Below, piece by piece: positions 57,811-64,000 of a stretch of 64,000 bases of DNA; positions within the stretch are counted from its first letter, which is position 1, and every line of letters starts with the position of its first letter. The translations under genes were made by a program, and so were the position numbers. Under the pieces are notes generated by a model that was not told where the DNA came from, did not search any database, and saw only the letters and a list, made by a program, of their open reading frames with translations. Source of the stretch: Diadophis punctatus similis (taxonomy: Eukaryota > Chordata > Lepidosauria > Squamata > Dipsadidae). The stretch lies in contig JALIGW010000010.1 in assembly GCA_023053685.1 (NCBI GenBank), positions 11,961,419 through 12,025,418 of the forward strand, in the 5' to 3' direction.

Positions 57811-60800
57811 GCTGTCTTCAAGCGATCCCTTGTTCCGGCCCCTCTGTCTTGGTTCCATCTTGCTCAGCCCGGATACCTGGCAACCAGGGTTCTCAGGGCC
57901 CTGGGCTCAGGATGTTACTGCTTAACGCCAGGTCAATTATCAACAAAGCCCCCCTGATACGTGATTTAATCACAGAGGAGGGGGCAGACCTGGTATGTGT
58001 TACCGAGACCTGGCTAGGGCAAGAGGGGGGAGTAGCCCTCTCTGAGATATGCCCAGCCGGTTTCTCGGTGCAGTACCATTCTCGACCCCAGGGAAGGGGG
58101 GGAGGAGTGGCAATTATAACGCGTGGAAATCTGCATCCTCGTAGGATCCCTGCCCCGGAGATTGTCGGGTGTGAGACGCTCCTTCTGAAGTTGGACTTAG
58201 GGGTTCAGGTGGGCCTTTTCTTAACGTACCTGCCTCCCAGCTGCGTAAGTAAGGCCCTGCCTGAGCTGCTCGAGGCAGTAGCCGGCTTGGCGGTTGAGTT
58301 CCCCAGGCTTATGGTGCTGGGGGACTTCAACTTGCCATCTGCTGGTGAAACCTCTGGGATAGCTCAGGAGTTCATGGATTCCATGACAACCATGGACCTA
58401 ACCCAAGTAATCCAGGGTCCGACTCATGAGGGTGGTCACACGCTTGACCTAGTATATCTCTCGGGGCAGTGCAGAGATGATCTGAAGATAAGGGACATAG
58501 TCATCACCCCTCTGTCATGGTCAGATCATTTCCTACTGAGGCTGGATTTCACGACCCCACTCCTCCCCCGCAGGGAGGCGGGACCGACTAGGTGGTTCCG
58601 CCCCAGGCGCCTAATGGAGCCGGAAGGATTCCAGAGGGAACTTGGGGAAATACCTGAAACCCTGGTACACAATTCGGCTGACTCCCTGGTGGCTGCTTGG
58701 AACACCGCAGCATCAGGGGCTCTAGACCGAATTGCGCCTAAGCGACCTCTCCGTGGCAGTGGATCCCGGAAAGCTCCCTGGTTTACCGAGGAGCTCCGGG
58801 AGATGAAACGCCAGAAGAGACGTCTGGAGCACCGCTGGAGGACCAAGAAGGCCGAGTCTGACCGAACACTATTAAGAATTTACATCAGATCTTATTTAGT
58901 GGCGATAAGGGCGGCAAGACGATCCTATCTTTCCGCTCTTATTGCGTCCGCAGATTCTCGTCCAGCCGCCTTGTTTAGGGTGACTCGCTCCCTCCTTGGA
59001 AAAGGGGGGAGCGAGGAACACTTGCAAGGCAGAGCTGAGGAATTTGCTGAGTTTCTGTCGGATAAAGTCGCTCAGATTCGGTTGGACTTGGACTCTGGCA
59101 GGGCAGAGTCCATAGAGTTGACAGGGGCCAGTCTTAATCCATCTTTGTGGGAGGAGTTTGGGCCTGTTTCTCCCGAGGATGTGGACAGGGCTATGGGAGC
59201 AATGGGGACCTCCACCTGTTTATTGGACCCGTGCCCCTCCTGGCTGGTCTCGGCCAGCAGGGCGGTGGCATGCAGCTGGATCCGGGCGGTGATCACCGCT
59301 TCTTTGAGGGAGGGATCCGTACCGCAGTCGTTAAAAACTGCGGTGGTGCGACCCCTCCTGAAGAAGCCTTCCCTGGATCCAGCTGATTTGAAGAACTATC
59401 GTCCAGTCTCCAACTTACCTTTTTTAGGGAAAGTTGTGGAGAAGGTGGTGGTGACTCAGCTTCTGCAGCTCCTGGATGAAACAGACCATCTAGATCCTTA
59501 TCAGTCGGGTTTCAGGCGCGGCTACAGTACAGAAACTGCCTTGGTCGCCCTGATGGATGATCTCTGGCGGGCCCAGGATGGGGGGAACTCCTCCATCCTG
59601 GTTCTACTTGACCTCTCAGCGGCTTTCGATACCATCGACCATGGTATCCTTCTGCATCGGCTCGGCGAGTTGGGAGTGGGAGGCACCGTTTTACGGTGGT
59701 TCTCCTCTTATCTCGCCGATCGGATGCAGTCGGTGTTGGCAGGTGGGCAGAGATCGTCCCCTAGGCCCCTATTATGTGGGGTGCCCCAGGGGTCGGTTCT
59801 CTCGCACATCCTGTTTAACATCTACATGAAACCGTTGGGTGAGATCATCCGCAGACATGGGGTGTGTTTCCATCAGTACGCTGACGACACCCAGCTGTAC
59901 ATCACCACCCCGTCTGACTTCAGGGAGGCAGTGGATGTAATGTGCCGATGCCTGGACGACGTTAAGATCTGGATGGGGAGGAACAGGCTCAGACTAAACC
60001 CCGATAAGACTGAGTGGCTGTGGATATTGCCTCCTAAGGTTCATGACAACTACCCCTCCTTGGTCTTTGAGGTTGCGAAACTGACCCCCTCAGACCAGGT
60101 CCGCAACTTGGGGGTCCTCCTAGATCCACAGCTAAAATTGGACCACCATCTTTCTGCTGTGGCTAGGGGGGCCTTTGCACAGGTTCGCCTGGTGCACCAG
60201 TTGCGGCCATATTTGGAGAAGGAGGCGCTACTCACGGTCACTCATGCCCTTGTCACCTCGCGTTTGGACTACTGCAATGCGCTCTACATGGGGCTACCCT
60301 TGAAGAGTATCCGGAGACTTCAGCTGGTGCAAAATGCGGCTGCGCGTGCTGTGGTGGGTGTGCCAAGGTACACCCACGTGACACCGATACTCTGCCAGCT
60401 GCATTGGTTGCCCAACGGTCTCCGGGTCCAATTCAAGGTGTTGATCACCATCTTCAAAGCCCTTCATGGCTTAGGACCAGGATATCTTCGGGACCGCATT
60501 CTGCCTCATACTTCCCTCCGACCGGTTAGGGCCCACAGAGCTGGCCTCCTCCAGGTCCCGTCGGCCAAACAATGTCGGCTGGCGGGCCCCAGGGGGAGAG
60601 CCTTCTCTGTGGCTGGCCCCGTGCTCTGGAACCAACTACCCCCAGAGACCCGGACTATCCCCACTCTGCTGGCTTTCCGTAAAGCCATTAAGACATGGCT
60701 TTTCCTGCAGGTGGGGGGGACAACTTAATTCCACCTGAGCCTACCCCCCAAGTATGTATGTGTCGAATGGATGTTGCTGTTTTAAATAATTGTTTTAAAT

Positions 60801-60933
60801 TTTTGTACTTGTTTTTAAATTTTATGTAATTTCTTTGTTTATTCTTGTATTTCTCCTTGTTGTAAGCCGCCCCGAGTCCCTCGGGAGTTGGGCGGCATAT
60901 AAGAATAACAAAACAAATAAATAAATAAATAAA
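57811..60933 (+). mobile_element. L2-type LINE copy C, nested in Gypsy gag
   Basis: Starts with the family 5' phrase AAGCGATCCCTTGTTCCGGC and ends with the hairpin (60866-60896) and an AAATAAAT tail. Gag codons on each side join (…HQVLVYI and NRTLFQTD…), and the undisturbed copy at 31.4-32.9 kb confirms the insertion point. A target duplication is at most about 3 bases (TGT), as usual for this clade. Confidence 0.95.
57912..60728 (+). CDS. L2 ORF2: endonuclease-reverse transcriptase, uninterrupted
   Basis: A 938-codon frame; I start it at 57912 because [20 protein letters not shown] is the endonuclease N-terminus, whereas the upstream extension to 57696 is antisense gag. Endonuclease motifs: [13 protein letters not shown] (Glu), [28 protein letters not shown] and [61 protein letters not shown] (motif A), [20 protein letters not shown] and YADDTQLY near 59875, then [15 protein letters not shown] and the C-terminal TWLFLQVG. 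It nicks target DNA and copies its RNA there. One suspicious change: His632 (59805) replaces the Pro of the usual SPILFNIY. No ORF1 is present. Confidence 0.93.
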   Translation: MLLLNARSIINKAPLIRDLITEEGADLVCVTETWLGQEGGVALSEICPAGFSVQYHSRPQGRGGGVAIITRGNLHPRRIPAPEIVGCETLLLKLDLGVQVGLFLTYLPPSCVSKALPELLEAVAGLAVEFPRLMVLGDFNLPSAGETSGIAQEFMDSMTTMDLTQVIQGPTHEGGHTLDLVYLSGQCRDDLKIRDIVITPLSWSDHFLLRLDFTTPLLPRREAGPTRWFRPRRLMEPEGFQRELGEIPETLVHNSADSLVAAWNTAASGALDRIAPKRPLRGSGSRKAPWFTEELREMKRQKRRLEHRWRTKKAESDRTLLRIYIRSYLVAIRAARRSYLSALIASADSRPAALFRVTRSLLGKGGSEEHLQGRAEEFAEFLSDKVAQIRLDLDSGRAESIELTGASLNPSLWEEFGPVSPEDVDRAMGAMGTSTCLLDPCPSWLVSASRAVACSWIRAVITASLREGSVPQSLKTAVVRPLLKKPSLDPADLKNYRPVSNLPFLGKVVEKVVVTQLLQLLDETDHLDPYQSGFRRGYSTETALVALMDDLWRAQDGGNSSILVLLDLSAAFDTIDHGILLHRLGELGVGGTVLRWFSSYLADRMQSVLAGGQRSSPRPLLCGVPQGSVLSHILFNIYMKPLGEIIRRHGVCFHQYADDTQLYITTPSDFREAVDVMCRCLDDVKIWMGRNRLRLNPDKTEWLWILPPKVHDNYPSLVFEVAKLTPSDQVRNLGVLLDPQLKLDHHLSAVARGAFAQVRLVHQLRPYLEKEALLTVTHALVTSRLDYCNALYMGLPLKSIRRLQLVQNAAARAVVGVPRYTHVTPILCQLHWLPNGLRVQFKVLITIFKALHGLGPGYLRDRILPHTSLRPVRAHRAGLLQVPSAKQCRLAGPRGRAFSVAGPVLWNQLPPETRTIPTLLAFRKAIKTWLFLQVGGTT

Positions 60934-61956
60934 TGTATACTAACACCTGGTGGAGGAAGTAGGGCAGTTTTGTCGGGTGCCCATCAAATGTGGCTGGCGG
61001 AGAAGCGGCTTGCTGCAGGGGTTCTCCCATCGGGACCCCTCCATATTGCATCTGTTGGCCCAACCCCCCCCTTGGGGAGGGGCTGGTGCGGCCAGTGCTG
61101 GCATCATAGGGCTCAGCTGTGTTGCCCCCATGGGGATCGGTTGCCGGGGGTACCCCAGGGTCCACTGGCATTACGCCCACCCCACTCCAGGGAAAACCCC
61201 CCCATCCCGGTGGAGCTTGCCACGGTGGCATGGCTCCAAAGGTTGGGGGGGTTTGGTGCTGGTGCTCTTTCTCCTCCCATGTGCCACCACTGGGGCCTTC
61301 CACCCTCGGGCTGGCGGGTCGGCCTCGGAGAGGGTTAGCACGACTCCCACCCGGGGCGTGGCCCAGTGGGAAGGCTTCCTGGGCTCTCATCCGCAGAGGT
61401 GTGGAAAGAGGTTGCAACCCCACTTTGATGGGAAACCCGAGGTCCTTTGGGGAACTGAGAACACAGGCTGGGCCAGGTTCCACTTCGGAGCTTCACTTCC
61501 CGAGGGGGGTGTGTTCAACTCATGCTTAGCCATCCAAACCGATCGTGAAGGTCCGTTAGCAAGTGCCCGTGTGAGCCCGGCTGGGAAACCTCATCTTCGG
61601 AGCGCCCCGCGAGCGTGGTTCTCGGCTGCCCCCATTCGGGACCAAGGGCCACTCCGGTATACAAGTGCTGCTCCAGCCTCAAGCCCCCCCACAGCTCCTA
61701 GCGGGGTCCGCTCCAGCTGAGAGATCAGCTGAGGGGCTGGGTGTTTGCTCCGTGCCCCCATCTGGTGCTCTCTCTCCATGGCCTCCCTGGTCTCCACAAA
61801 TGCCGAGGTGGGAGAGTAGATCATTCTAATGTATTCCTCCATCTCATCTCTTGCAGGATCCCTGGCTGTTTTCTCCTCCTTCTCCATCTTCCCTGAGTCT
61901 TTGCACGGCCTGGCTTCGGGTCGGAACTGGGGCTCAGTATCCCACCAGCACCCCAA
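60934..61956 (-). pseudogene. Gag N-terminal part and leader of the Gypsy element
   Basis: A Met at 61956 opens a frame (EEKTARDPARDEMEEYIRMI) that stops at 61591; a second frame from 61483 is proline- and glycine-rich (PGWGGFPWSGVGVMPVDPG) and ends in DGHPTKLPYFLHQVLVYI at the L2 junction. The two are out of phase, so at least one shift lies between. Which Met is the true start is uncertain. Confidence 0.75.
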
Positions 61957-61986
61957 GAAAAGGGGTATCTGGGCAAAGTTTAAATG

Positions 61987-61997
61987 AGATTTGGGTT
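61987..61997 (-). promoter_or_regulatory. Putative primer-binding site, self-priming type
   Basis: Two bases after the 5' LTR the minus strand reads AACCCAAATCT. I do not recognise a tRNA 3' end in it. The exact complement, AGATTTGGGTT, occurs in the 3' LTR (minus strand, 53253-53263); the 5' LTR copy (62104-62114) has two changes. Confidence 0.6.
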
Positions 61998-61999
61998 AA

Positions 62000-62350
62000 T
62001 GTCAAGGCTCCAAATAGTAATCGTGCAGAAATCAGAGTCCAATGCAAAGAGTTTACCAAAGTTCCAATTTAATGCAGAGACCATGTTGGCAAGCGCATAG
62101 TGAAACCAAAATCAAACTATTTCCCAAGCTTCCACTCGATAGGAAGTGGGCACTCCTTTCCCACCCCCAACTGGGTCACGTTGGCCACTGATCTTCTGCC
62201 AGTGTGGCAACTTCTCCTCCCAGCTTCTTGCAGGTGTTGGACAAAGGATGACTTTGGAGAAGTAACGAAGAATGTGTTATCTCTAACTTCTCACCCTCAC
62301 TGTATTCCCCCTCCCCACTCCATAGCAACGTGGCAAACGATGTTTTGTCA
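62000..62350 (-). repeat. Gypsy 5' LTR
   Basis: 351 bases, matching 53149-53496 throughout with scattered substitutions and a small length change in the C-run near 62158. TG...CA ends are intact. Confidence 0.94.
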
Positions 62351-62355
62351 GCATA

Positions 62356-63360
62356 TAGTGTCCTATCGTATGAACCACAACCCTGGGCAGCTCACAAAAC
62401 AATAAAAAATAGTAAAAAAAATCATCACAATAAAAGCTCCTGGCATCCCAGAACAGAACTTTTCCACACATCCGCATATTCCAGTCTCCTTCTACCCCGA
62501 GGCTTATGTAGAGGCAACTGTTCAAAATCTTTCAATAGGCTAGGAGGGTAGGGGTCTGCTGAATCCTGGGGTTTCCATGGGACAGGAGGAAGATGCATAG
62601 AAATGTATTGTAGGGAATATATTCTTCATATAATTGGATATAAATACTTGTAAATTCAATTTTTATTTGCTAGGTTGATGATAAAATTAACCTGAATAAG
62701 GTAGGGAATATATTCTCCATATATTCTCCATGTAATTGGATATAGATACTTGTAAATAAATAATTCAAAGCTATTTTTATTTGTTAGGTTGATGATAAAA
62801 TTAACCTGAATCAGGATGCAATTTCCACACCATCACTAACTTAATATAACTGTCCTTATATTAACATAAGGAGTCACTGTGTGTGAGTTGGATAGCCCAT
62901 AAATCTATTTAATAAGTAAATTAAAAAGTGGCATGAACATTAGATATTAGGTAAGTAAAAATACAAGAAAGAACATAATATTTTTATTACAGAACATGAG
63001 GTGATTCAGCACAGCTTTTATGGCCAATATTAATGGCCTTAAATGGATGCCAAATTCTGTATAGGAGAATTACTCTGAAAAAGGAAAACCCATATTTTTA
63101 GTGGTTTATAAAAACAAATTAATCCAAAACGTATTGTTAACTACATCCTATGGTACAAGTAATTTCCATGCCTCCATCAACTAATAAATACTGAAAAATG
63201 AAACAAAAACATTGCAAAATAAAAAGGTTGCTAAACAGATTGAATAACATTATGTTATATGTAATATAGTTATAATTATTCCAGTTTGATTGATCAGCAT
63301 TTGATCAATTTGAAATATTAAGTTTCAAGGTAACAAAATTAAAGAATAAAATTGTTGAAT
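62356..63360. other. AT-rich sequence between two Gypsy elements
   Basis: Apart from the tandem duplication, and a CACAACCCTGGGCAGCTCAC phrase at 62375 that may be a worn LINE 3' end in reverse, nothing was recognised. Confidence 0.35.
62610..62814. repeat. Imperfect tandem duplication, two units
   Basis: 62610-62700 and 62701-62814 both start GTAGGGAATATATTCT and end GATAAAATTAACCTGAAT.AG. The second unit has an extra ATATTCTCC and an added AAATAAT segment. Confidence 0.9.
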
Positions 63361-63557
63361 TGTGGGAATAACAACTCTGGAAACCAACTCTCTGAACTCT
63401 GTTTATTAGGCAACTCTCTGTACAACCAGCAACTTGCAGTCTGATAGATAGCCCTTTTATAGGGAGCTGTCAGACGTTTTAACCAATAGCGCTTGAGCAT
63501 TTTTTCTGCTCAAACACTGGACTTGGGTGAGACCATGTTAACTGTCAATACATAACA
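63361..63557 (-). repeat. 3' LTR of a further Gypsy element
   Basis: 197 bases, TGTTATGTATTGACAG at its 5' end (right) and ...TTCCCACA at its 3' end (left), so TG...CA. A TATAAAAGGGC promoter word lies near 63450-63460 on the minus strand. A polypurine tract directly precedes it and integrase C-terminal coding lies further upstream. The other LTR is outside the window. Confidence 0.8.
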
Positions 63558-63572
63558 CCCTTCCTCTCTTCG
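63558..63572 (-). promoter_or_regulatory. Polypurine tract
   Basis: The minus strand reads CGAAGAGAGGAAGGG immediately before TGTTATG of the LTR, the expected plus-strand primer site of an LTR retrotransposon. Confidence 0.85.
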
Positions 63573-64000
63573 ATGGAGCTTTCCATGCGGTAGACGTAAT
63601 CACGCAGGTAGGCGGGGCGTTTGGGAACCCTCCCTGATCTGCGCAGCTCAGTTGATGGCGAGGCAGCAGCCTGTGCGGACAGGCCTGCTGCTGCTCTGAG
63701 GTCTGAGCCTGGAGGCTCCTAGAAGCTTTCGGGTGGGGCCTTCTTGGACATGGGAACCGGTTCACTGTGCGATCGTCGCTGGACTCCTGGTCCTTCAGGT
63801 GGGTCTTCCGGCACCATCAGGCTTGAGTTAGCTAGGGAGGGAGTATATTTTTGTTCAATTTGTGGCGTTTGTACATTTTCATTTATTCGGTTTCAAATTT
63901 GGTCTATGTGTCTCCTCCATTGTCTCCCATCGTCAAGCCTAATTACATATGACTTTGGGCCAGTAATTTGCTCTACCTTGCCAGGTAGCCATAGGGACCC
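63573..64000 (-). pseudogene. Gypsy integrase C-terminus (different lineage)
   Basis: From the right edge the minus strand reads GSLWLPGKVEQITGPKSYVI then RLDDGRQWRRHIDQI, the GPxSYxVxLxDGRxWRRHxDQ signature of Gypsy integrase C-termini without chromodomain. A TGA follows (near 63894, from CGA), then a less conserved tail ending RRSGRVPKRPAYLRDYVYRM and a stop close to the polypurine tract. It differs from the chromovirus at 53-62 kb in lacking a chromodomain and in its short LTR. Confidence 0.82.

Larger units (their letters stand above)
53149..62350 (-). mobile_element. Full-length Gypsy chromovirus with a nested L2
   Basis: A 9.2 kb unit: LTRs at 53149-53496 and 62000-62350, both TG...CA, flanked by GCAAA (53144-53148) and GCATA (62351-62355), a 5-bp duplication with one change. 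In minus-strand order it carries gag with a zinc knuckle, protease, RT, RNase H, integrase and a C-terminal chromodomain, so it belongs to the chromoviruses (Tf1/sushi-like vertebrate lineage is likely). There is no envelope gene. The LTRs differ by roughly 13-16 bases in 350 by eye. Several stops and shifts make it inactive. Without the L2 (57811-60933) it measures about 6.1 kb. Confidence 0.96.

Noticed and set aside
57696..57911. N-terminal extension of the L2 ORF by 72 codons
   Set aside because: It is antisense Gypsy gag and L2 5' UTR; the protein family starts at the Met at 57912.
53149..62350. Endogenous retrovirus
   Set aside because: There is no envelope region between integrase and 3' LTR, and the chromodomain marks a Gypsy chromovirus, not a vertebrate retrovirus.

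Overview
The window looks like vertebrate, most likely squamate and probably snake, DNA. It is AT-rich, I recognise no host protein-coding exon, and nearly every coding-like stretch belongs to a transposable element. The mix is typical of snakes: L2-, CR1- and L1-type LINEs, a Penelope-like element, chromodomain Gypsy, a Helitron, hAT elements and palindromic MITEs, a tRNA-derived SINE with a Bov-B-like tail, and many long microsatellites. The organism call rests on this mix and on remembered repeat families, not on a gene.

Layout. 0-6 kb: an L2 3' half, an L1 whose 5' part is inverted (twin-priming pattern), and a Helitron with both ends and a helicase remnant. 6-16 kb: mostly unique AT-rich sequence, with a candidate conserved noncoding block near 10.0-10.4 kb, an old antisense L2 split by a hAT element, and LINE tails. 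16-26 kb: a foldback hAT MITE, a CA/TA microsatellite, a Penelope-like element with an open GIY-YIG frame and a hammerhead-like motif, an L1 derivative with ORF1 but no ORF2, a 2.2 kb hAT element packed with palindromes, and an L2 copy that lost its endonuclease but keeps an open reverse transcriptase frame. 26-36 kb: two SINEs, pieces of two Gypsy elements facing each other around a foldback hAT piece, and an internally deleted L1. 36-42 kb: a 3.1 kb CR1 with a TAA microsatellite tail, then a hAT inside a hAT. 42-53 kb: mainly unique AT-rich DNA with small repeats and a CR1 split by a palindromic MITE.

53.1-62.35 kb is the best-defined unit: a Gypsy chromovirus on the minus strand with two LTRs, near-matching target-site duplications, gag, protease, RT, RNase H, integrase and a chromodomain. 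Its gag is split by a 3.1 kb L2 with an uninterrupted 938-codon endonuclease/RT frame. Just inside its 5' LTR is an 11-base site complementary to an internal LTR sequence, as expected for Tf1/sushi-type self-priming. A further Gypsy element (LTR, polypurine tract, integrase C-terminus) runs off the right edge.

The parts do not form one functional system. They are layered insertions whose relative order can be read from nesting: L2 is younger than the Gypsy; hAT elements are younger than the old L2 and than the CR1 they interrupt. I found no convincing undescribed system. The most testable points are Gypsy self-priming, the Penelope ribozyme-like motif, the three L1-derived deletion or inversion products, and the palindrome-rich hAT.
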